From JBDIVL01 sp039794405 (GTDB taxonomy: Bacteria; Planctomycetota; Brocadiia; Brocadiales; Brocadiaceae): a stretch of DNA of 64,000 nt. Made by a program: the position numbers and the translations under genes. The DNA is taken from contig JBDIVL010000011.1 of the NCBI GenBank assembly GCA_039794405.1, forward strand, positions 1-64,000, in the 5' to 3' direction. Positions 29,361 through 37,358 of the stretch are shown piece after piece; the first letter of the stretch is position 1, and the number at the start of each line of letters is the position of its first letter. The notes below the pieces were generated by a model, which was not told the origin of the DNA, did no database searches, and saw only the letters and a program-made list of their open reading frames with translations.

Positions 29361-29843
29361 ATGTCTGCAAAGCATAAAATAAATACCCAAGAATCTCTTT
29401 TTAAATTTGCGTGTCTAGGTCGTTTCGCTGGGGGCTTTATCGCTGGCAGTAAGTTACCAAAAGAGCGGGGCAACCTTAAGGATTTTAAGATAGTTCGGAT
29501 GACAGCTATTGCTGGTGAAGATTACACTAAATTTGAGCGGAGATTGATAGAAAAAATGAAAGAATCGCCAAAACGAAGTGCAGAAACAAGGACTAGACAG
29601 TTAAAATCACTTATAGAAAAATACACCGACAAAGGTAAAATATTCATTATTATAATTAATAAGGCTCACTTGTTAAATGAAAGAATGCTTCTTTGTTTTA
29701 AGAATTTGCACGAAATGGATTTATTGAAGAATGTGGAAAAAGAAGGAACTTACCCTGGATTTGTATTTCTCGGCGATATGGATAAATTTACAGAACTGTT
29801 AAATGAAGTTGAGGGTGTTAAATTAAGAACAATGATTTTTTAA
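29361..29843 (+). CDS. Truncated MuB-like protein lacking the P-loop
   Basis: 160 residues, following the repressor on the same strand. PKRSAETRTRQLKSLIEKYT, GKIFIIIINKAHLLNERMLL, CFKNLHEMDLLKNVEK, YPGFVFLGDMDKF aligns with MuB of this phage from the segment before Walker B onward (PRSAVERDAMAKRLLEENV, VVILDEAHDLNEESYIALKR, LLSIILVGQGG). The Walker A loop is absent and the Walker B DEAH is changed to NKAH, so ATPase activity is unlikely. It also lacks the C-terminal lid. It could be a decoy regulator of MuB or MuA, or a decaying paralogue. Confidence 0.65.
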   Translation: MSAKHKINTQESLFKFACLGRFAGGFIAGSKLPKERGNLKDFKIVRMTAIAGEDYTKFERRLIEKMKESPKRSAETRTRQLKSLIEKYTDKGKIFIIIINKAHLLNERMLLCFKNLHEMDLLKNVEKEGTYPGFVFLGDMDKFTELLNEVEGVKLRTMIF

Positions 29844-29857
29844 AGGAAAGGCCGACC

Positions 29858-29886
29858 GCAACACTCGTCAGTTTGACGAGTGTTGC
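29858..29886. other. Perfect 13-bp hairpin after the MuB-like gene
   Basis: GCAACACTCGTCA, loop GTT, TGACGAGTGTTGC. There is no T-run on either strand, so it may be a protein-binding palindrome or a Rho-independent-like RNA end. Confidence 0.8.
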
Positions 29887-29945
29887 GAAAATACTACTTG
29901 AAAACCAAATGATTATGTATATAATATAGGTACTATTCTACGTTG

Positions 29946-30079
29946 TGAAGTTGGGGGAGCCTATAAGGAATTGAAATGATTTCGTTATTTTTAACACTAG
30001 GGAAGCCCCTAGCGGGATTATAAAAGACATATAATCCTATATCATTGTACGGGTCGTCAACCCGTCTCCCCCAGCTTCA
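29946..30079. other. Multibranched structured element, candidate ncRNA
   Basis: The ends TGAAGTTGGGGGAG (29946-29959) and CTCCCCCAGCTTCA (30066-30079) form a 14-bp stem with one G-T pair. Inside are three separate hairpins: CTAGGG/CCCTAG (29998-30013), GGATTATA/TATAATCC (30015-30037) and ACGGGT/ACCCGT (30049-30065), plus a small one near 29972. The region contains no reading frame. This is the pattern of a folded RNA with a junction. It lies between the MuB-like gene and the phage end; the strand is not determined. Confidence 0.65.
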
Positions 30080-30152
30080 AAATTCCCTCAAAAAAATATT
30101 TTTTAAAATTATTTTATGTTTGACGTAATCAACCACAATTTGAAAACCCCTC

Positions 30153-30268
30153 ATTTTACCCACCCGTCTCTATAACTTTTTCCGTAAAATTTTACCCACT
30201 TATCTCAATTTCCCTACACTTTTATCTCACTCCCCCTCATCAAACCCCCATTTATAAAGAATCGTACA
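30153..30268. mobile_element. Candidate left end of the Mu-like prophage with transposase sites
   Basis: Read on the minus strand, the element would begin TGTACGATTC at 30268, a TG(T)A start as in Mu and related transposons. Three related about 22-bp units follow: GGGAGTGAGATAAAAGTGTA (30232-30211), AATTGAGATAAGTGGGTAAA (30210-30189) and TATAGAGACGGGTGGGTAAA (30174-30153), sharing GAGAtaaGTGGGTAAAAT. Repeated sites next to a terminal dinucleotide are expected for MuA binding. The second end and the 5-bp target duplication lie outside the window. A similar GATTGTACA at 30340-30348 is an alternative boundary. Confidence 0.6.
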
Positions 30269-30611
30269 ATAGATGTAATGCTTTAAAAATTTTATAATTG
30301 GTTTATCTTTACCTATGAACCAAGTTTTAAAATAACCAGGATTGTACAAGATAAGCATTCAGCTATTAGCCGTCAGCTTGCAGTTTCTGCCCGGTTTACT
30401 GATGGCTGGACAGATCATAATCTCTTGTATCGGTCTAAGGTTCCGCCCCGCTAGATTCTTGCTTTCAATGAATGATTTGTAGATGATGGATATTTTTATT
30501 AAATTAATTATTATTTATACCGATAATAAAGGATATTCAGCGAACATTCATGAGTCCACTCACAAGTTTAATGTAATCGGTCTACACCTTTATCTTGATG
30601 AAGGGCAAAAC

Positions 30612-30839
30612 ATGGTTGAAAAATTCTTAGAATCTATTGGCATTTACGGAATAGATGTAAAAAAATATCCGGCAGAACACCTTCCTCGAATACTCCACCT
30701 CAGTATGGCAATTAAAAACACCTGCTTCTGGATAAATAATTCCGTCGTATCTTACCGTACCCTATCAATAGAAGAACAAACAAAAATTCTTGAGGAATAT
30801 GTACAGTATATTATAAACTTACAACTGAAAGAGATATAA
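30612..30839 (+). CDS. Small hypothetical host protein
   Basis: 75 residues from the ATG at 30612 (a longer frame starts at 30483). MVEKFLESIGIYGIDVKKYP, AEHLPRILHLSMAIKNTCFW, YRTLSIEEQTKILEEYVQYI. It is helical with a plausible globular composition. No ribosome site stands out and no family is recognised. It is the first host-side frame beyond the proposed prophage end. Confidence 0.4.
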   Translation: MVEKFLESIGIYGIDVKKYPAEHLPRILHLSMAIKNTCFWINNSVVSYRTLSIEEQTKILEEYVQYIINLQLKEI

Positions 30840-31398
30840 TACCTGCCGCAGCGAAGCCGCAATCAAATCAGAAATCAGGAACATTTTATCACCCCCTCAC
30901 CTCATACTTGCTCCCAATCCAAAAATAAACTTATACGTAAAAGATAACTTGACAACAACGGACAGTGTTCTTTATAATCATAAAATGCCCTAAATTTAGG
31001 AATTATAACCAGATGCAGATAACCGATACCAGTCCAAAAAATGTAAAATGTAAGTTGTAAGTTATGTATATAGTTCACTACATATGTGCAAAGTGTTATT
31101 TTGAGGAAGTACATGCTGAAAATTTCCCAAAGTTGGTTCAATCTTGCAGATAAAACCACACGTTTTGAATCGACCAGTAAGTCCCGGATTGGCGCCTGGC
31201 ATATGGAACACCCCAAAGCGTTTCGGTTCAATCGGGGACGATTGAACCATCTCTGAGAAAAGGAGAAATTTCTCCACAGTTTTTCTGTTTATTCTTTATA
31301 AGGAGTAAGCAGACTGCTTACCGCCCGTTTTCCCATCATCTGCGATCTCAGCGTTTTCCAGCGATGGGCTGAACTGCTACCAAAATTCTGAGGAATTT
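30840..31398. repeat. Repeat-rich spacer with composite palindromic element
   Basis: A roughly 120-bp element (31127-31250) has ends GGTTCAATCTTGCAGAT and CGGTTCAATCGGGGACGATTGAACC around a core with ACGTTTTGAATCGACCAGTA and GCCTGGCATATGGAAC. Close relatives lie at 37165-37260, 41695-41800, 47925-48080, 49895-49990, 60775-60897 and 63380-63490. Minus-strand frames here are only translations of this repeat. No gene seen; the pepA promoter should lie at about 31280-31380 but I see no clear boxes. Confidence 0.75.
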
Positions 31399-32937
31399 AT
31401 GAACATTGATATAAAAATCGGAAGTACTGAAAAAGAGCCTGCAGAAGTATTAGTTTTTTATTTATACGAGGATACCAAAGCGATCGATAATTCGCTCACC
31501 TATTACGATAATGCATTAAACAAATCAGTGTCTGAACTGATAAAGAAAAAAGAATTTATCGCTAAGCTTAATAAAACAACGATTTTGTTTACCTATGGAA
31601 AAACACCAGCCAAACGTATCATGCTCGTAGGCCTTGGAATGAAAAAAGACATATCTATGGATAAAATAAGACAGGCTGCAGGCACCACGGCAAGTACTGT
31701 ACGCGGCATGGGTATTGATAAGATTACCAGTGTAATAGATTCGATTGGAATACCCGATATAACACCAGGCGAATGGTATCAAGCCTATGTTGAAGGGTTC
31801 ATACTTGCCCTCTATAGCTTTCAAAAATATAAATATACTCCACCGGAAGAACAAAAGGAACTTAAAAACCTTACACTCCTCTTGTCTAACAAAGAAGCGA
31901 TAAGGCCTGTCCAGGTGGCGGTTAAGAACGGACAAACCATTGCAGACGCCGTCTATTTTACCCGTGATCTGATTAATACACCGGCACAGGATAAATCTCC
32001 AACCGTTTTAGCTGATATTGCAAAAAAATTGGCCAGAGAATTGGATATTCACTGCAAGGTACTATCCAAACCCGAACTAAAAAAACTCAATATGGGAGGC
32101 TTGCTTGGTGTTTCTCAAGGTAGCAGTCAGCCACCCAAATTTATCATCCTCGAGTACAATGCGCGGGCAAAAAAACAAGACACGATAGTACTCGTAGGAA
32201 AAGGAATTACCTTTGACGCAGGTGGAATTTGTTTAAAACAGGCCAAAGATATGGACCAAATGAAAAGTGACATGTCCGGAGGTGCTGCTGTAATGGGTGC
32301 CATTCAGGCTATATCCAGAATGAAGTTACCTCAACATGTCGTCGGTCTCATACCATGTGCTGAAAATATGCCCAGTGGTTCGGCGATCAAACCCGGTGAT
32401 ATTATTAAATTCTATTCAGGTAAAACCGCAGAGGTAGTAAATACTGATGCAGAGGGTCGCCTTATCCTTGCAGATGCCCTGGGATATGCGGAAAAGTATA
32501 AACCCAATGCAGTAATTGATCTCGCTACCCTTACAGGGTCTTGTGTGGTCGCTCTCGGCAATATTGTCACCGGCATGATGGGAAATAACGAAGAACTGAA
32601 AAAAAGAGTCAAAATGGCCGGGGAGAAATCGTGGGAAAGGGTCTGGGAACTTCCTCTCTGGGATGAATATCAGGAGCAAATCAAAAGCGATATTGCAGAC
32701 ATCAAAAATACTGGTGGACCTTATGCAGGTGCTATAACAGCTGCCTGTTTCTTAAGTAAATTTACTGAAAAATATCCCTGGGTGCATCTTGATATTGCTG
32801 GTACATCGTGGTGTGATAAAAACAAACCTTGTACCCAAAAGGGTGCTACAGGTGTTGGAGTCAGGCTACTCGTGCAGCTTATCCAGAATTGGACTCTTTT
32901 CCCACGCGAAAGACTTGCCCTTAAATCTTCCTTTTGA
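31399..32937 (+). CDS. pepA: Leucyl aminopeptidase (cytosol aminopeptidase, M17)
   Basis: 512 residues, usual for M17. The N-terminal macro-like domain (EVLVFYLYEDTKAIDNSLTY) precedes the catalytic domain with the di-metal motifs LVGKGITFDAGGICLK, MKSDMSGGAAVMGAI and the signature VNTDAEGRLILADAL. It removes N-terminal residues from peptides in the cytoplasm, using two metal ions, as a hexamer. All metal-binding residues of the signature are visible. Followed by a terminator-like hairpin at 33020. Confidence 0.95.
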   Translation: MNIDIKIGSTEKEPAEVLVFYLYEDTKAIDNSLTYYDNALNKSVSELIKKKEFIAKLNKTTILFTYGKTPAKRIMLVGLGMKKDISMDKIRQAAGTTASTVRGMGIDKITSVIDSIGIPDITPGEWYQAYVEGFILALYSFQKYKYTPPEEQKELKNLTLLLSNKEAIRPVQVAVKNGQTIADAVYFTRDLINTPAQDKSPTVLADIAKKLARELDIHCKVLSKPELKKLNMGGLLGVSQGSSQPPKFIILEYNARAKKQDTIVLVGKGITFDAGGICLKQAKDMDQMKSDMSGGAAVMGAIQAISRMKLPQHVVGLIPCAENMPSGSAIKPGDIIKFYSGKTAEVVNTDAEGRLILADALGYAEKYKPNAVIDLATLTGSCVVALGNIVTGMMGNNEELKKRVKMAGEKSWERVWELPLWDEYQEQIKSDIADIKNTGGPYAGAITAACFLSKFTEKYPWVHLDIAGTSWCDKNKPCTQKGATGVGVRLLVQLIQNWTLFPRERLALKSSF

Positions 32938-33015
32938 TTATACCTACACATATCTCTGACGCAGCAATAAACAAAAACGGAGCAGTGGAGTAATGGAAAT
33001 TTATTGAAGAATGGG

Positions 33016-33064
33016 TTAAATTAGGTTGGGTTTTAAAAGGCAAAGACCCAACGACTTTTTTTTA
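33016..33064 (+). terminator. Intrinsic terminator-like repeat after pepA
   Basis: AGGTTGGGTTTTAAAAGGCA, then AAGACCCAACGACTTTTTTT: stem GTTGGGTyTT/AArACCCAAC followed by eight T. The same hairpin occurs at 39056-39098, 39346-39384 and 41523-41560. Confidence 0.65.
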
Positions 33065-33218
33065 CCTACCCCTAAGATCTCCCCAAGAGGGGACTTTTCG
33101 ATTCCCCTTTTGAGAGAGGCAGGGGTGTGTTTATTCATTGCTTCACTAATATGCCAAAATTTTTTTGAAAGATAATAAAAAGATAGTTTAAAAAAGCTTT
33201 TATCCGATATCATTAATT

Positions 33219-36122
33219 ATGCAAAACAAAACGAATCACACGTTAACAAGTCGCAGACAAATTATCCCCTTATCTACCCCTTCACAGGAAACGGATAAAG
33301 AGAAGATAGAAAGCTTGCAAATAAAAGACGTTTTACCGGAACAGCAAAGAAACAATATCATCGCTATCTGTGGCGCCAGGGAGCACAATTTAAAGGGAAT
33401 CAACGTTGATATTCCACGAGACAAGCTTGTTGTCATCACGGGCATCAGCGGTTCAGGAAAATCGTCTCTTGCATTTGACACGATTTATGCAGAAGGCCAA
33501 CGCAGATACATCGAAAGCCTTTCGTCTTATGCGCGGCAATTTCTAGATCAAATACAAAAACCCGATGTTGAACTTATAGAGGGCCTCCCTCCTACCATCG
33601 CTATCGAACAGCGCACATGCCCTCCAAGCCCACGCTCCACAGTAGCAACCGTTACAGAAATTTATGATTATCTGCGCTTGCTCTTTGCAAGAATTGGCAC
33701 CCCTTATTGTTATCACTGTAAATGTATTATCTCCCGTCAAACTATTGACCAGATAGTACAGAGAATCATGGAATTCCCGCAAGGGAGCAGAATTATGCTG
33801 CTTGCGCCGCTCATTAAAGGGAAAAAAGGTGAACACCGGGAAATATTTCAATCGATAGTACAAAAAGGCTTTGTGCGTGCCCGTGTTGATAATACCATTA
33901 TCGATCTTAAAACAATCCCGAAATTAGCAAGGTACAAAACCCATGAGATCGATGTAGTTGTTGACCGGTTAGTGATAAAAAAGGACATCCAGTCGCGCCT
34001 CTACGATTCTATCGAAACTTGTTTAGAACTTGGTGAAAGGGTAATGCTGGTAAGCCAGGAGCACGAGAAATCATGGATAGACCATATTTTCAGCGAACGA
34101 TATGCGTGTCCGGAATGTGGAAGAGGTTATGAAGAACTTACGCCGCGCATGTTTTCATTTAACAGCCCTTATGGTACCTGTCCCGATTGCGATGGCCTGG
34201 GGAATACCCTTGACTTTGACCCGGATTTGATTATCCCTGATAAAAAGATTAGCATTAAAGATGGTGCTATCGGTGCCTGGCAAAATTGGGGATCACTAAC
34301 CCAAACCCACTATGATAACCAAATCAAGATATTCTCAAAAACCTTCTCAATCTCCTTAAGCACACCATTTATCAAGTTATCAAAAGAAATCCAGGATGCC
34401 CTCCTCTTCGGCACAAAGGATTTTGAAGGGGTAATCCCGAATCTCAAACGCATTTACGAGAAAACGGACAGCGAACGCATCCACAAGCGCCTTTCCACGT
34501 ACATGGACTACAGAACCTGTACTACCTGTAGAGGGGCACGACTACGGCCTGAGTCCCTTTCTGTAAAAATCAATAATAAATCCATTCATGAGATTATGGA
34601 TCTCAATGTCGGAGATGCCCTGCAATTCTTTAAAAATCTGAAAGTACACGGACAGCAAGCGGTCATCTCAAAACAAATTTTAAAGGAGATACAGGACAGA
34701 CTTTGCTTTATGCTTGATGTCGGATTGCATTATTTAACCCTGGGACGCAGCAGCGATACCCTGTCCGGAGGTGAGGCGCAGAGAACCCATCTCGCCAAGC
34801 AAGTCGGTTCTGGTCTTGTTGGTATTTGCTATGTACTTGACGAACCAACGATAGGACTCCATCCAAGGGACAACGAACGGCTCCTGAAAACATTACAGGC
34901 ACTGCGGGATAACGGAAATACCGTTATTCTTGTAGAACATGACGAACACACCATTCGCAATGCGGACTATATCATCGACCTCGGTCCCGGAGCAGGTGAA
35001 CGGGGCGGTAGTGTCGTTGCTCAGGGTACACTGAAAGAAATTTCCAGCAACCCCGGTTCATTAACCGGCCAGTATCTCAATCAAACCTTGAAAATCGAAC
35101 TTCCCGGTAAAAGAAGGAATAGAGAATTGAAGAATTCTCTTGAGATACGAGGAGCAAGAGAGCATAATCTGAAATCTATTTGTGTAAAAATCCCCTTAAA
35201 AACATTTTGCTGTATCACCGGGGTATCCGGATCCGGGAAAAGTACCCTGGTCAATAATATCCTCCACCGTGCTCTTGCGAAACTACTCCATGGGAGCCAT
35301 CAGCATCCCGGAGAACATGATAAAATCGTTGGCATAGAACATATAGATAAAGTCATAGAGATAGACCAATCGCCCATTGGACGTACACCCCGCTCAAACC
35401 CCGCTACTTACACCAGGGCATTTGATTTAATACGATCCCTCTTTGCACAGACAAAAGAAGCAAAGATTCGTGGTTATGCTGCGGGAAGATACAGCTTCAA
35501 TATCAGCGGTGGACGGTGTGAGGACTGCAAAGGACAAGGAACCAAAAAGGTAGAAATGCATTTTTTGCCTGATATGTATGTCACCTGCGAAGAATGTAAG
35601 GGAAAAAGATATAACAAAGCAACCCTGGAAGTTACTTATAAAGATAAAAATATTTCAGACGTCCTTGATATGCGCGTTGAAGAGGCCTGCCAATTCTTCA
35701 AAAACGTCCCCAAAATTGATCGCATTTTAAGAACACTCAGGGACGTTGGGCTAGGATATATCAAACTAGGACAATCAAGCACCTCACTGTCTGGCGGTGA
35801 ATCACAAAGGATAAAGCTTGCCACCGAACTCTCAAGGCAGGCAACGGGAAAAACACTCTATATCCTTGATGAACCTACAACAGGTCTCCATTTTGCCGAC
35901 ATACAGCAACTCTTGAAAATACTGCACCGGCTTGTAGATCTTGGCAATACGGTACTGGTAATAGAGCACAACCTGGATGTTATCAAAACAGCAGATTACA
36001 TTATCGACCTTGGACCGGAGGGAGGAGACCATGGCGGCGAAGTCGTTGCTAAAGGCACACCTGAACAAATAGCTAAAGTTGAACGGTCTTATACGGGAAG
36101 GTTTTTGAAAAAAGTCATTTGA
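33219..36122 (+). CDS. uvrA: UvrA, excision nuclease subunit A
   Basis: 967 residues. Two ABC ATPase halves: Walker A GISGSGKSSLAF and GVSGSGKSTLVN; signatures LSGGEAQRTHLAKQ and LSGGESQRIKLATE; Walker B VLDEPTIGLHPRDN and ILDEPTTGLHFADI. Zinc modules CPECGRGY...CPDCDGLG and CEDCKGQG...CEECKGKR are complete. UvrA dimers find DNA lesions and load UvrB in nucleotide excision repair. The N-terminus has about 45 residues of polar extension before AICGAREHNLKGIN, which is longer than usual. No operon partner adjacent. Confidence 0.96.
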   Translation: MQNKTNHTLTSRRQIIPLSTPSQETDKEKIESLQIKDVLPEQQRNNIIAICGAREHNLKGINVDIPRDKLVVITGISGSGKSSLAFDTIYAEGQRRYIESLSSYARQFLDQIQKPDVELIEGLPPTIAIEQRTCPPSPRSTVATVTEIYDYLRLLFARIGTPYCYHCKCIISRQTIDQIVQRIMEFPQGSRIMLLAPLIKGKKGEHREIFQSIVQKGFVRARVDNTIIDLKTIPKLARYKTHEIDVVVDRLVIKKDIQSRLYDSIETCLELGERVMLVSQEHEKSWIDHIFSERYACPECGRGYEELTPRMFSFNSPYGTCPDCDGLGNTLDFDPDLIIPDKKISIKDGAIGAWQNWGSLTQTHYDNQIKIFSKTFSISLSTPFIKLSKEIQDALLFGTKDFEGVIPNLKRIYEKTDSERIHKRLSTYMDYRTCTTCRGARLRPESLSVKINNKSIHEIMDLNVGDALQFFKNLKVHGQQAVISKQILKEIQDRLCFMLDVGLHYLTLGRSSDTLSGGEAQRTHLAKQVGSGLVGICYVLDEPTIGLHPRDNERLLKTLQALRDNGNTVILVEHDEHTIRNADYIIDLGPGAGERGGSVVAQGTLKEISSNPGSLTGQYLNQTLKIELPGKRRNRELKNSLEIRGAREHNLKSICVKIPLKTFCCITGVSGSGKSTLVNNILHRALAKLLHGSHQHPGEHDKIVGIEHIDKVIEIDQSPIGRTPRSNPATYTRAFDLIRSLFAQTKEAKIRGYAAGRYSFNISGGRCEDCKGQGTKKVEMHFLPDMYVTCEECKGKRYNKATLEVTYKDKNISDVLDMRVEEACQFFKNVPKIDRILRTLRDVGLGYIKLGQSSTSLSGGESQRIKLATELSRQATGKTLYILDEPTTGLHFADIQQLLKILHRLVDLGNTVLVIEHNLDVIKTADYIIDLGPEGGDHGGEVVAKGTPEQIAKVERSYTGRFLKKVI

Positions 36123-36169
36123 TAAATACCAAAGTTCATGTACAGGAATTTCAGCATTCTGTTGATAGG

Positions 36170-36720
36170 GGTAGGAAAGGCTTTCGCCTCCCCTCCCTCA
36201 GAACCGTACAGGCGGTCTCCCGCATACGGCTCTCCAGTCAGTGGGTACCCCTTCGGGATTGACAGGCTAACTCATGGGCTGCGATTATTGTGAACAACCC
36301 AAGATTAGCAAAGGAGGGGGCTGTCCCAAAAAGTATCATCGGTGGTGCTGTATACCCACAAAAGCTGTGTTTTAACACCTATTTGTGGGGGGAAGACCCT
36401 CTATTATAAACGCCTAAGTGGGGAATAAATTTGCAAAAATTACTTTTTAGACGGCCCCTCCTTTCCCCTCTCTCCAGGGTCGTCAACATGCGCTCTGTCC
36501 ATACGGATGGTTCTACCCACTTCCATTTCTGCCGTATCTGGTGGGCTTCTCCAACTTGTTTAGGTTCTTCTACCACTGACGTTGGTCTTTCTTCCTTCCC
36601 TATAGACTTCACTCATCCACCTTCCTACCTCCCTTCGCTTTACACCCATTACGGTGCTTCTTTGCTCCTATGGAGGTTCTGACTCCTGAGGAAGATCAGG
36701 TGGGGGTGGAAAAGCAAGCT
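36170..36720 (-). pseudogene. Decayed group II intron with maturase N-terminus and domain V
   Basis: On the minus strand, the 36612-36460 frame reads EERPTSVVEEPKQVGEAHQI, WKWVEPSVWTERMLTTLERG, the standard start of group II intron reverse transcriptase/maturases. Upstream, GCACCGTAATGGGTGTAAAG (near 36640) is typical intron sequence. The maturase is cut off by the insertion at 36316-36458. Beyond it, after a short C-terminal remnant ending in TGA, comes a domain V hairpin: GAGCCGTATGCGGGAGACCG then CCTGTACGGTTCTG (36190-36235). Nearly all of the RT domain is missing, so the intron is dead. Confidence 0.75.
36316..36458. mobile_element. MITE-like element, copy 1
   Basis: 143 bp ending in inverted repeats GGGGCTGTCCCAAAAAGTAT and (reverse complement) GGGGCCGTCTAAAAAGTAAT. 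Interior GGTGGTGCTGTATACCCACA and ACACCTATTTGTGGGG. The second copy is at 49758-49897. No transposase inside. The GGGGCTGTCCAAAAAGT terminus is like those of several IS families, so mobilisation in trans is plausible. It interrupts the group II intron remnant. Confidence 0.85.
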
Positions 36721-37358
36721 AACCCAACTTTCGCAATTCGCTTCTCAAAACTGTTGCTTTTTGTTCCGTATCTCTTTGTAGCCATTAATATTAAATGGTT
36801 ATCTCCCAAAACGGTTTGTAGTGCCGACTTTTTTAATGACTCCCTTGAATTTACTGGCTTAGCGGCTTATCCACCCTCGAATTGCGAAGGTCGGGCTAAT
36901 CACCCTCCCTTAGTCCCTCCCATCAAGGGAGGGAAAATTTACGTTTTAAGTAGTCGAAGGCGTAATTTGAAATAAAAAGCATAAGGTCTGGAAGTGAGAG
37001 ATGCCCATTCGGTATTTAAACTTTTCACAGTTATGGTACTCAAGAGATGAAACCGAACAGTATTTTAGATCGGGTGGCACGGACAAACTCGTTTGTCCGT
37101 GATGGTTTAATCAAATCGTGGTTCATTTTGTTTTATTATGTGATGTTCGGTTTCATCTGTTGGATGCTATAGTTCAATCGTCCACGATTGAACCGGAACG
37201 TTTTGGTACATTTCATGTGCCTGGAGTCAATCCAGGACTTACCGGCTTGCTCTTAACGTGTGGTTCTCGGGATCGAACCAAATGTGGAATGTATTATCTC
37301 AAAAATAACACCTTTGCGTTTTTTATACTTTTGCGGTGGACAGTTACCGATTTTGCCC
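36721..37358. repeat. Noncoding spacer with repeats
   Basis: Contains CACCCTCCCTTAGTCCCTCC and CATCAAGGGAGGG (36900-36935, again near 39231-39310), the ACGGACAAACTCGTTTGTCCGT palindrome (37080-37101; also at 4186 and 6128 in the prophage), and a reversed copy of the composite TTCAATCGTCCACGATTGAA element (37168-37260). No gene is seen. Confidence 0.7.

Noticed and set aside
29946..30079. Retron-type msr/msd RNA
   Set aside because: The closing stem would fit, but no reverse transcriptase is encoded nearby; the only RT trace is the dead group II intron 6 kb away.
30902..31277. Minus-strand frames of 71-109 codons upstream of pepA
   Set aside because: They are translations of the composite TTCAATC repeat; the same peptides appear at each copy.
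36379..36612. A functional small gene
   Set aside because: It is the start of a group II intron maturase that runs into the MITE-like insertion.
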